Of a stretch of 6,312 nt of DNA, positions 1 through 5,597 are shown piece after piece. The translations under genes and the position numbers were made by a program. Each line of letters begins with the position of its first letter. Position 1 is the first letter of the stretch. The notes beneath the pieces are model-generated. The model was not told where the DNA came from. It searched no databases and was given only the letters and a program-made list of their open reading frames with translations. Origin of the DNA: Pseudomonadota bacterium (GTDB taxonomy: Bacteria > Pseudomonadota > Alphaproteobacteria > Rhizobiales > Devosiaceae); contig JAEZFJ010000417.1 of the NCBI GenBank assembly GCA_023437755.1, positions 1 through 6,312 of the forward strand, given 5' to 3'.

Positions 1-987
1 CATGGTCGGGCTGCCCGGCACGCCCAGCAGCAGCGTCGGGATGAACGCCGTCTGCGAGGCGGCGTTGTTGGCGGCCTCGGGTCCGGCGACCCCTTCCACC
101 GCGCCCTCGCCGAACCGCTCCGGCTCCTTGGCCGTGCTTTTTTCCACCATGTAAGCGCTGAACGAACTCATCGCGCGCCCTGCCCCCGGCAGCACGCCAA
201 GCAGCGCCCCGAGCCCGGTGCCGCGCAGCACCGCCGGCCAGGCACGCCGGAAATCATCGCGCGACGGCCACAAGCGCCCGATCGCCTTCGACGAGACCGA
301 AGTGCCCTGCGGCTCGCCGATATTGCCGATGATCTCGGCCACCGCGAACAGCCCCACGGCGAGCACCGCGAACTCGATGCCGTCGCGCAGTTCCGGAATG
401 CCGAAGGTGAAGCGGAACATCCCGGTCGAGCCGTCCGAACCGATCGTGCCGAACGCCATGCCCAGCAGCGCCCCGCCCACGCCCTTGACCACCCCGCCCC
501 GCGTCATCGCCGCCGTAGTCAGCAGCGCCACGAACACCAGCGCGGCGTACTCGGCCGCGCCGAACCGCATGGCGACGCTGGCGAGCGGCGGTCCGGCCAT
601 GGCGATGATCAGCGTCCCGACCGTGCCGGCAAAGAACGAGCCTAGCGCTGCCACCGCCAGTGCCGCCCCTGCCCGTCCCTGCCGCGCCATCTTGTGCCCG
701 TCGAGACAGGTCACTGCCGACGAGGCCTCACCCGGCAGGTTCACGAGGATGGACGTGGTCGAGCCGCCATAGGCGGCGCCATAGAAAATGCCCGCCAGCA
801 TGATGATGCTGGCTTCCGGGGTCAGCCCAAAGGTTAGCGGCAACAGTAGCGAGATGGTGATGATCGGCCCCACCCCCGGCAATACGCCGATGGCGGTGCC
901 GAGCGTCACCCCCAGCAGGCAGTAGAGCAGGTTGGCGGGGGTGACGGCGACCGAGAGGCCCTGGGCCAGGTGGGCAATCAGATCCAT
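1..987 (-). CDS. tctA: TctA-family large membrane subunit of a tripartite tricarboxylate transporter (3' end off window)
   Basis: Large integral membrane subunit of a TTT system, which moves carboxylates across the inner membrane by a cation-coupled mechanism after capture by a periplasmic TctC protein. Only the first 329 codons are present; the family is usually about 500 residues, so roughly a third lies beyond the left edge. Family hallmarks are visible: a glycine-rich early helix ending in PGVGP (residues 37-41), then the long conserved block around residues 69-110 (YGAAYGGSTTS, NLPGEASS, LDGHKMARQGRAG), and a second half-repeat with VLPGAGRAMSS near residues 260-275 that mirrors the first PG motif. 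The start ATG at 987 is set by a GGAGG ribosome binding site (995-999) and by the preceding gene, whose TGA ends one base before it, implying translational coupling with tctB. No frameshift is seen. The family is certain; the substrate (citrate, other tri- or dicarboxylates, aromatic acids) cannot be told. Confidence 0.96.
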   Translation of the reverse strand, partial: MDLIAHLAQGLSVAVTPANLLYCLLGVTLGTAIGVLPGVGPIITISLLLPLTFGLTPEASIIMLAGIFYGAAYGGSTTSILVNLPGEASSAVTCLDGHKMARQGRAGAALAVAALGSFFAGTVGTLIIAMAGPPLASVAMRFGAAEYAALVFVALLTTAAMTRGGVVKGVGGALLGMAFGTIGSDGSTGMFRFTFGIPELRDGIEFAVLAVGLFAVAEIIGNIGEPQGTSVSSKAIGRLWPSRDDFRRAWPAVLRGTGLGALLGVLPGAGRAMSSFSAYMVEKSTAKEPERFGEGAVEGVAGPEAANNAASQTAFIPTLLLGVPGSPTM

Positions 988-988
988 C

Positions 989-1447
989 TCAGAACCTCCA
1001 CGCCACGAGGCGGAAGGGAATGCCGAGTCCCCAGTAGAAGATGGCAACGATCAGCAGCACCACGACGACCATCACTGCAGCCAGCTCGATCCCGCGCCCG
1101 CCCCGCTCGGCAAACCAGCTGATGCCGACCAGCGCCACCAGCGCCGGCACAAGCCCCACCCGATCCACCAGCAGGCCAAATACCAGCACCGCGGGCAGGA
1201 TGATCGCCAGTGGTCGCAGTTCCGCCTTGGGGAACGCGGAGACCAGCGCCTGCCCTGCCCGCACGGCTATGCGCGCTTGCACGAGTTGCACGGCCCCAAG
1301 CGCCAGCAGCCCCGCGCCCACCAGCACCGGCATTGCGCCGGCTCCCAGCGCCGCAAAGCTGCCGAAGCCATAGCCCCAGCCCACCACAACGGCGACGATG
1401 CCGGCGGCCATGAACACCAGCCCCGCCAGCATTTCTCGATCAATCAT
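989..1447 (-). CDS. tctB: TctB-family small membrane subunit of a tripartite tricarboxylate transporter
   Basis: Small, poorly conserved membrane subunit that partners TctA. The protein is 152 residues, the usual TctB size, and almost wholly hydrophobic. Helices fall at about residues 8-26, 36-56 and 79-113 (probably two helices), with a final segment at about 121-142, consistent with four or five transmembrane segments. The stretch LGAGAMPVLVGAGLLALG (34-51) resembles the conserved glycine-proline helix of the family. Assignment rests on size, topology and position directly before tctA. The frame is open to a GTG at 1459, which would add four residues, but the ATG at 1447 has a GGTGGGG purine run about 6 nt upstream, so I prefer it. 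The gene ends in TGA one base before the tctA ATG, so the two are surely co-transcribed. The usual tctC is not found upstream within the window. Confidence 0.9.
   Translation of the reverse strand: MIDREMLAGLVFMAAGIVAVVVGWGYGFGSFAALGAGAMPVLVGAGLLALGAVQLVQARIAVRAGQALVSAFPKAELRPLAIILPAVLVFGLLVDRVGLVPALVALVGISWFAERGGRGIELAAVMVVVVLLIVAIFYWGLGIPFRLVAWRF
995..999 (-). promoter_or_regulatory. Ribosome binding site of tctA
   Basis: GGAGG on the minus strand lies 7 nt before the tctA ATG, inside the last codons of tctB. It fixes the tctA start at 987 and shows that ribosomes finishing tctB can reinitiate directly on tctA. Confidence 0.8.
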
Positions 1448-1533
1448 GCACTTCCCCACCCGCCGGGCACGCCGACCTTCGTATTCGCCTCAACCTCGCC
1501 CCTCAGCCGCCCCCAGACAACCGCCCCCGCCAT
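1444..1533 (-). CDS. Possible 29-codon leader ORF overlapping the tctB start (weak)
   Basis: An ATG at 1533 opens a 29-residue ORF (begins MAGAVVWGRLRG, ends VPGGWGSA) whose TGA overlaps the tctB ATG as ATGA. That arrangement would allow coupling of tctB translation to the short ORF. It lacks a good ribosome binding site and resembles no family I know. Its codons are very G-rich, as expected from the local composition. It could equally be chance open frame in a GC-rich leader. An in-frame TAA about 63 nt further upstream limits any extension. Confidence 0.15.
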   Translation of the reverse strand: MAGAVVWGRLRGEVEANTKVGVPGGWGSA

Positions 1534-1608
1534 GAGGTTTCGCTCAACGGAACGCTCCTGCGGCGGGAGAATCGTCTGCAACTGATGACGAGAAATTTAG
1601 TGTCCTCT

Positions 1609-1764
1609 TCAGCTTTGCAGGACCGACACGAACTGCACAAACGCGAATCTTCCGGCGTTCTGCTGACCGGCGCTCAGTGCACCAAAGTTGTTCGACGGTT
1701 GGCCACAGCTGTAGGGAACGAGACCGCTACCGAGCCGACACTGCGGCATCGGTGATGCGGTCAT
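1609..1764 (-). CDS. Hypothetical 51-residue ORF in the intergenic gap, family not recognised
   Basis: A complete ATG-to-TGA frame encodes a 51-residue peptide beginning MTASPMPQCRLGSG and ending FAFVQFVSVLQS, with two cysteines (residues 9 and 20) and a polar, Gly/Gln/Asn-rich middle. About 69% of third codon positions are G or C by hand count, moderate for this window. No ribosome binding site precedes the ATG, and the frame has a TAG just upstream, so it cannot be longer with an ATG start. The residue mix looks more protein-like than most random GC-rich frames, which is the only positive sign. It may be part of a dispersed non-coding repeat and not a gene, since the segment that contains it is bounded by imperfect inverted repeats. 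I do not recognise a function. Confidence 0.2.
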   Translation of the reverse strand: MTASPMPQCRLGSGLVPYSCGQPSNNFGALSAGQQNAGRFAFVQFVSVLQS

Positions 1765-1788
1765 CTACGTTTGGCACAGGCAGATGAC
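1760..1788. repeat. Inverted repeat, 7-bp arms with 15-nt spacer
   Basis: GTCATCT at 1760-1766 is the exact inverse complement of AGATGAC at 1782-1788. It lies in the gap between the two transport operons, more than 300 nt from the tctB start, so it is far for a tctBA operator. It could be a structure in an RNA or a chance repeat. Confidence 0.25.
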
Positions 1789-1802
1789 ACCTTGATCGCC
1801 TA

Positions 1803-1824
1803 GCTCCGTCCGCGGGGGCGGAGC
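1803..1824. terminator. Candidate stem-loop after the ABC transporter operon, no U tract
   Basis: GCTCCG at 1803-1808 pairs with CGGAGC at 1819-1824. In plus-strand RNA the stem extends to 9 bp through a G-U pair with a 4-nt loop; in minus-strand RNA that position is a C-A mismatch. It lies 66 nt beyond the permease stop codon, where a terminator of the minus-strand operon would be expected. The absence of a following U run on either strand makes intrinsic termination doubtful; it could instead block 3' exonuclease decay, or act after Rho-dependent termination. Confidence 0.3.
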
Positions 1825-1889
1825 CGAGCGGCAGGGACGTCTCGCGAAGCCCCTCGATGGCGCTTGTCGCTTCTGGCTGGTTCAGCAAG

Positions 1890-2900
1890 TTACCTTAGGG
1901 CCGTCACGCTGGCGCTGCCACGCCGCGGCAGGTCCTGCCTGGCGCGGGCGGTTCGTTGCTTTTCCCGGTAGCGGTTGAACTGCTGGTCGGCGAGCACCCC
2001 GGCAAGGATTACACCGCCCATCACTGCGAAATTGAGCGAAGATGGAATGCCCAGCAGGTTCACCAGGTTCTGCAACTCCTGCAGGAGCACCGCCCCCAGG
2101 ACCACCCCAACGATCGATCCCTCTCCGCCCCGCAGCGAGAAGCCGCCCAATACGGCTGCCGCGATGGCGTAGAGCTCGTAGAAGTTGCCGTGCGAAGACG
2201 GCTGCACGGACTTGGTGAACATGGCGAAGTAGATCGCCGCCACTGCCGCCAGGACGGCGCTGATGACATAGGCGGCGGTGATGACGCGCCCCGTGCGGAC
2301 GCCGGAATAGCGAGCCGCGTCTTCGTTTTTGCCGACCGCATAGAGGTGGCGCCCGAACACGGACCGGTGCAGCACGACCCAGGCGATCGCCGCAACCAGC
2401 AGCATGGCAAAGAAAGAGTGCGGAACGCCGAAGGAGCGGCCAAGGGTCAGCCATTCCAGTTCGGGATAGCTGGCGCCGAACGGAAATCCGGCAGTGGCTT
2501 CACCGGTATAGCCGCGCGCCAGGCCGCGATAGATGAGCAACCCGCAGAGGGTGACGACGAAGGGCTGCATCTTCAGCCTGGTGATCAGGATGCCGTGGGC
2601 AAGGCCCATCAGGGCCCCGAGGCCGAGGGTGATGAGAATGGCCAGCGGCCAGGGCACGCCGAACTTGCCGACCATATCGACGAACAGCACGCCCAGCAGT
2701 GCAATCATCGACCCCACTGCAAGGTCGATGCCCCCGGTCATGATCACAAAGCCCTGCCCAATGGCGAAGAGGCCGAACAGACCGATCAGATTGGCTGTGT
2801 TGCCGAGGTTGATCGGCGAGAGAAAAAGCGGATTTCGCAGGTAGACCACGGCACCGACGACGATGATCAGGACAGCGAGGCCCATATCTTTCTTGTGCAT
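1890..2900 (-). CDS. Sugar ABC transporter permease (CUT2 / RbsC-like, BPD_transp_2)
   Basis: Inner-membrane channel of the importer; with only one permease gene here it should act as a homodimer on the fused ATPase. The 336-residue protein begins MHKKDMGLAV with a hydrophobic first helix (about 7-20) and shows the family signatures: MTGGIDLAVGSM (54-65), the cytoplasmic coupling loop YAVGKNEDAARYSGVR (187-202), which docks on the ATPase, and VLGGFSLRGGEGSIVGVV (250-267) before the last helices. The open frame extends 48 codons upstream to 3044, but that part overlaps the ATPase gene in another frame and is not permease-like. The ATG at 2900 is preceded by AAAGGG about 8 nt away and lies 13 nt after the ATPase TGA. 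A basic, polar tail of about 28 residues (309-336) follows the last helix and may be variable. Family is certain; the sugar is unknown. Confidence 0.96.
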   Translation of the reverse strand: MHKKDMGLAVLIIVVGAVVYLRNPLFLSPINLGNTANLIGLFGLFAIGQGFVIMTGGIDLAVGSMIALLGVLFVDMVGKFGVPWPLAILITLGLGALMGLAHGILITRLKMQPFVVTLCGLLIYRGLARGYTGEATAGFPFGASYPELEWLTLGRSFGVPHSFFAMLLVAAIAWVVLHRSVFGRHLYAVGKNEDAARYSGVRTGRVITAAYVISAVLAAVAAIYFAMFTKSVQPSSHGNFYELYAIAAAVLGGFSLRGGEGSIVGVVLGAVLLQELQNLVNLLGIPSSLNFAVMGGVILAGVLADQQFNRYREKQRTARARQDLPRRGSASVTALR

Positions 2901-2913
2901 GAGCGAGGCCCTT

Positions 2914-4419
2914 TCAGTTTGCGCCGACGGCGAGTTTGAGCACGTTGTGTTCGGAAAAATCGCTGCGCTGGAGACATCCGGCAACCTCGCCCTCGCGCAG
3001 CACCACGATGCGATCGGAGACGCCGATAACCTCCTCCATGTCACTGGAGATCATCACCACCGCGACCCCGTTGTCCGCCAGCCCTCGCATCAAGGCATAG
3101 ATCTCCGACTTGGCACCGACATCGATGCCTCGGGTCGGCTCGTCGAAGATGATGAGGCGCGGCTGCATGGATAGCCACTTCCCCAGCACAACCTTCTGCT
3201 GGTTGCCGCCAGACAGATTCGCCGCCAGCTGCCGCACGTTGGGTGCCCGGATGCCGAGCCGCCGGCGTTGTTCGTCGGCACGACGCAGCATCCCCGGGCC
3301 CGAGACCAACCCTGCGCGGCTGACCGATGCAAGGTCGGGCAAACAGACGTTTTCCGCGATGGAGCTCTCGAGCACGAGTCCGGTGCGCTTGCGATCTTCC
3401 GGAACGAGGTAAAGCCCGGCGGCGATCGCATCGCACGGGGAAAGCACTCTGTAGTGCTCGCCGGCAAACTGCATGTGGCCTGCCAGTGCCGGTGCGGCAC
3501 CGAAGATGGCTTCGGCGATTTCCGTCCTTCCGGCCCCTACGAGGCCAGCAATGCCCAGGATCTCGCCGGCGTGAATGTCCAGATCGACCTGCGCGCCGGG
3601 ATTGGCGGCGATCTCGACCTGCCGGAGGGAAAGCACCACCTCCCCCACCGGACGGGCAGGCGGAATATAGAGCGATTTCAAATCGCGCCCGATCATCAGA
3701 CGGATCATGGCGTCGTGGCTGATCTCGGCAGGGGCGAGATGCCCAGCCACACGACCGTCCCGCAGTCCGACAACGCGGTCGGCGCACTCCTCTACCTCGG
3801 AGAGACGATGGGAGATGTAGATGACCGCAATGCCGTCGGCCTTGAGGTCGGCGATCACCTTCATCAGCGTGCGGGTCTCGGAAAGCGTCAGCGATGATGT
3901 CGGCTCGTCCATGATGACGATGCGGGCATCAATGGAAAGCGCCTTGGCAATTTCGAGCAGTTGACGCTCGGCCAACGACAGGTCAGACACCGGTGCGTCA
4001 GGCGGGAAACGGGCGCCCACGCGCGCCAGCAATGGCTTGGCGGCCTTGTGCATTGCAGCGAGGTCGAGCAGGCCCAGCCCCGTGCGCAGTTCGCGCCCCA
4101 GGAACATGTTGGCCGCCGCGTCGAGATTGTCGAAGACGTTCAGTTCCTGATGCACGAAGGCGATGCCGGCCGCCTGCGACTGGGACACCGAAAGCCGGTC
4201 GTATTCTACTCCGCCGATAAGCACCCGGCCCGAGTCCGGCTCGATGACGCCACCCAGAATCTTCATCAATGTGGACTTGCCCGCGCCATTCTCGCCGATG
4301 AGGGCGAGCACCTCGCCAGCCATGAGGTGCAGGGAAACATTCGAGAGCGCCACCACCCCCGGATAGGCCTTGGAGATGTTCTGCAAGCTGAGGAGCGGCG
4401 TAGACTGGGATTGGGACAT
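2914..4419 (-). CDS. Sugar ABC transporter ATP-binding protein with two fused nucleotide-binding domains (RbsA/MglA-like)
   Basis: Cytoplasmic ATPase that powers sugar import. At 501 residues it has the standard RbsA/MglA/AraG length. Domain 1: Walker A GENGAGKST (42-50), Q-loop Gln91, divergent signature LSLAERQ (147-153), Walker B IVIMDEPTSSL (167-177, catalytic Glu172), switch His204. Domain 2: altered Walker A GLVGAGRTE (292-300) lacking the Lys, the family motif PEDRKRTGLV (340-349), canonical signature LSGGNQQK (402-409), Walker B LIIFDEPTRGID (422-433), and Asp460 in place of the switch His. This asymmetry, with one complete ATP site and one degenerate site, is normal for the family and not damage. 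The frame runs 25 codons further upstream, but those residues have no homology-like content; MSQSQ at 4419 gives the expected length. Only a poor ribosome binding site precedes it, and a strong stem-loop lies in the leader, both suggesting lower expression than the binding protein. Confidence 0.97.
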   Translation of the reverse strand: MSQSQSTPLLSLQNISKAYPGVVALSNVSLHLMAGEVLALIGENGAGKSTLMKILGGVIEPDSGRVLIGGVEYDRLSVSQSQAAGIAFVHQELNVFDNLDAAANMFLGRELRTGLGLLDLAAMHKAAKPLLARVGARFPPDAPVSDLSLAERQLLEIAKALSIDARIVIMDEPTSSLTLSETRTLMKVIADLKADGIAVIYISHRLSEVEECADRVVGLRDGRVAGHLAPAEISHDAMIRLMIGRDLKSLYIPPARPVGEVVLSLRQVEIAANPGAQVDLDIHAGEILGIAGLVGAGRTEIAEAIFGAAPALAGHMQFAGEHYRVLSPCDAIAAGLYLVPEDRKRTGLVLESSIAENVCLPDLASVSRAGLVSGPGMLRRADEQRRRLGIRAPNVRQLAANLSGGNQQKVVLGKWLSMQPRLIIFDEPTRGIDVGAKSEIYALMRGLADNGVAVVMISSDMEEVIGVSDRIVVLREGEVAGCLQRSDFSEHNVLKLAVGAN

Positions 4420-4454
4420 CCGGGCTCTGCACAGGTCGACCTGATGAAACACCA

Positions 4455-4488
4455 CCGCACCGGGCATGAGGTCGTCTGCCCGGTGCGG
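4455..4488 (-). promoter_or_regulatory. Perfect 12-bp stem-loop between the binding-protein and ATPase genes
   Basis: CCGCACCGGGCA at 4455-4466 is the exact inverse complement of 4477-4488, with a 10-nt loop. In the minus-strand transcript it begins 20 nt after the binding-protein stop and ends 35 nt before the ATPase start. No U run follows. In many sugar-import operons such a structure after the binding-protein gene protects that part of the mRNA from 3' exonucleases or partly stops transcription, giving excess binding protein. That role is inferred here. The flanking palindrome GTGCGGCCGCAC (4483-4494) overlaps one arm and could offer alternative pairing. Confidence 0.65.
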
Positions 4489-4507
4489 CCGCACTGGCCT
4501 GGGAGGA

Positions 4508-5455
4508 TTACCCGCCGATGCGCTCCTTCAGTTCCGCTTCGAAGGCATCGACATTGGCTTGGTCGATGACCTTGGTGGGAACAATGATCAGCTCATTTTC
4601 CGGGATCTCGGAAGTGTCCCCCTCGAGATATTTCGCCATCAGGTGCATGCCCTGGTATCCCCACTGGTAGGGGTCCTGCACCACCGTCCCGGCAAAGCTG
4701 CCTTCGCGGACGGCGCCGAGCGTGATCGGGTCCTCGTCAAAGGCAATGACCGTGATCTCGCCCAGCTTGCCGGCAGCCTGCAGGGCTTCGTAGATCTTGG
4801 GCGGGTTGTAGGAGTAGAAGCCGACCATGCAGTTGATGTCGGGATTTGCCGCCAGCACGTCGTCCACGTTGGACCGGGCTCGGGCGAAATCGACGTCGTC
4901 GCCCCGAACATCGACCAGCTCGATACCCGATCCCTCGACGGCCTGGCGGAAGCCGGCAATGCGTTCGACGGCATTGTCCGCTCCGAGAAAGCCGACAAAG
5001 CCCATGCACTTGCCGCCGTCGGGCAGCGCCTTGACGGCAATCTCGCCCGCCTGCACGCCGGCATCGGTGTTGGACGATCCGAGATAGGCGAGGCGATCGC
5101 TGTCGGGGGCGTCGCTGTCGGTGGTGAACAGCGGCACCTGTGCAGCGATGCGGTTGAAGGCGTCGATGGAGTTCTTCGGATCCGCCGACGAGATCATGAT
5201 GGCGTCGGTGCCTGCAGCGACCAGGTCGTCCATCAGGGCATTCTGCAGCGCTGCAGTCCCCTGGGCAGGGTAGCGGAATTGCAGGTCATAGCCCGGCAGT
5301 TCCTCCTGTGCCTTGGCGACACCCGCTTCCGCCAGCTTCCAGAAGTCGGAAGCGGCATTCACCACGAAGGCGAGCTGCGGCTTGTCCTGAGCCACGGCGG
5401 TGCTGGCGAGAACGGCGGCCAATGCGGCGGCCGAGACGGCTGTTTTCAGTTTCAT
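4508..5455 (-). CDS. Periplasmic sugar-binding protein of the ABC transporter (Peripla_BP_4 / RbsB-like)
   Basis: Captures the sugar in the periplasm and delivers it to the permease. The 315-residue precursor has a classical Sec signal peptide: basic MKLK, a hydrophobic Ala/Val core, and an AVA cleavage site predicted between residues 22 and 23. There is no lipobox cysteine, so the mature protein should be soluble. Two-lobed type 1 fold features follow: the first strand and helix FVVNAASDFWKLAEAG (30-45), DAIMISSADP (84-93), TTDSDAPDSDRLAYLGSSN (111-129), NAVERIAGFRQAV (161-173), VIAFDEDPITLGAVREG (236-252) and TVVQDPYQWGYQG (257-269). By family analogy Asp113/Asp115, Arg165, Asp240 and Gln260 are likely near the ligand or hinge. 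Translation from the ATG at 5455 is supported by a strong ribosome binding site; the 21 codons upstream to 5518 are rejected because they would bury the signal peptide. Ligand cannot be assigned from sequence alone. Confidence 0.96.
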   Translation of the reverse strand: MKLKTAVSAAALAAVLASTAVAQDKPQLAFVVNAASDFWKLAEAGVAKAQEELPGYDLQFRYPAQGTAALQNALMDDLVAAGTDAIMISSADPKNSIDAFNRIAAQVPLFTTDSDAPDSDRLAYLGSSNTDAGVQAGEIAVKALPDGGKCMGFVGFLGADNAVERIAGFRQAVEGSGIELVDVRGDDVDFARARSNVDDVLAANPDINCMVGFYSYNPPKIYEALQAAGKLGEITVIAFDEDPITLGAVREGSFAGTVVQDPYQWGYQGMHLMAKYLEGDTSEIPENELIIVPTKVIDQANVDAFEAELKERIGG

Positions 5456-5460
5456 ACGTT

Positions 5461-5467
5461 CCTCCCT
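5461..5467 (-). promoter_or_regulatory. Strong ribosome binding site of the sugar-binding protein gene
   Basis: AGGGAGG on the minus strand lies 5 nt before the ATG at 5455. It decides this start over the in-frame upstream ATG at 5518 and is the best ribosome binding site in the ABC operon, matching the need for many binding-protein copies. Confidence 0.8.
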
Positions 5468-5540
5468 GTCGGCCCGCGCACATGGCGTCACCCGACCTCT
5501 CCAAGAAACCCGGGGCACTCCTCTGCCTTCGGGCTGTACC

Positions 5541-5585
5541 TGTCCGGGCCGACTGCGGCCTCAGCCACATTGGCGGCACCGGACA
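5541..5585 (-). promoter_or_regulatory. Imperfect stem-loop in the leader between the SDR and binding-protein genes
   Basis: TGTCCGG at 5541-5547 pairs exactly with CCGGACA at 5579-5585, and GCC at 5548-5550 can continue the stem with GGC at 5575-5577 if the A at 5578 is bulged. The enclosed 24-nt loop is GC-rich and can fold further (GCC/GGC). In the minus-strand transcript it starts 12 nt after the SDR stop codon. It has no U run. It may separate or tune expression of the SDR and the transporter genes; it could also be chance in GC-rich DNA. No convincing promoter was seen between it and the binding-protein gene. Confidence 0.35.
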
Positions 5586-5597
5586 TTCAGTGGCGCA

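Larger units (their letters stand above)
1600..1790. repeat. Possible small inverted-repeat-bounded element (MITE-like), speculative
   Basis: The 191-nt segment starts on the plus strand with GTGTCCTCTTC (1600-1610) and, read inward on the minus strand from 1790, starts with GTGTCATCTGC, matching at 9 of 11 positions. It encloses the whole 51-codon ORF and lies in a gap between operons, where small non-autonomous elements often sit. No target-site duplication is visible at the edges and no transposase is present. An 11-nt imperfect match can arise by chance, so this is only a candidate. Confidence 0.15.
1448..1889. other. 442-nt gap between the sugar ABC operon and tctBA, no confident gene
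   Basis: This is the only long non-coding stretch in the window. It must hold the end of the ABC transporter transcript and probably the promoter of tctBA. I see no convincing U-tract terminator and no clean -35/-10 pair. The most AT-rich spot is near 1591-1599, where the minus strand reads TAAATT, a weak -10-like hexamer without a good -35 at 16-18 nt. The gap contains several inverted repeats and two short minus-strand ORFs (51 and 29 codons), each listed separately. The part from 1601 to 1790 is about 58% GC by hand count, which looks lower than the flanking genes. No tctC remnant could be recognised in the minus-strand reading frames that I translated over part of the gap. Confidence 0.7.

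Noticed and set aside
292..300. Loss of the Walker A lysine in the second ATPase domain (residue numbers of the ATPase, not bases)
   Set aside because: This looked like a broken ATP site, but GxxGAGRTE in the second domain is the normal state of RbsA/MglA/AraG proteins.
932..1585. Plus-strand open frame of 217 codons opposite tctB
   Set aside because: Low-complexity His/Gln/Pro/Arg product antisense to a well-supported TctB; it also runs into tctA in the antisense direction.
1804..1824. Classical intrinsic terminator for the ABC operon
   Set aside because: The stem is present but no U run follows on either strand, so I list it only as a candidate stem-loop.
1448..1889. Decayed tctC in the intergenic gap
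   Set aside because: The minus-strand frames I translated gave no stretch resembling the TctC binding-protein family; the gap is also under half the length of a tctC gene.
1956..2939. Plus-strand open frame of 327 codons opposite the permease gene
   Set aside because: The product is rich in His, Asp, Gln and Arg with no hydrophobic core pattern, a mirror of the codons of the real membrane protein.
2901..3044. N-terminal extension of the permease to the upstream ATG
   Set aside because: It would overlap the ATPase gene by more than 100 nt and add a cysteine- and arginine-rich leader before a normal permease N-terminus; the ATG at 2900 has better spacing and context.
4420..4494. N-terminal extension of the ATPase to the upstream ATG
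   Set aside because: The extra 25 residues are encoded by the stem-loop region and are absent from the usual RbsA-type length; starting at 4419 gives the expected protein.
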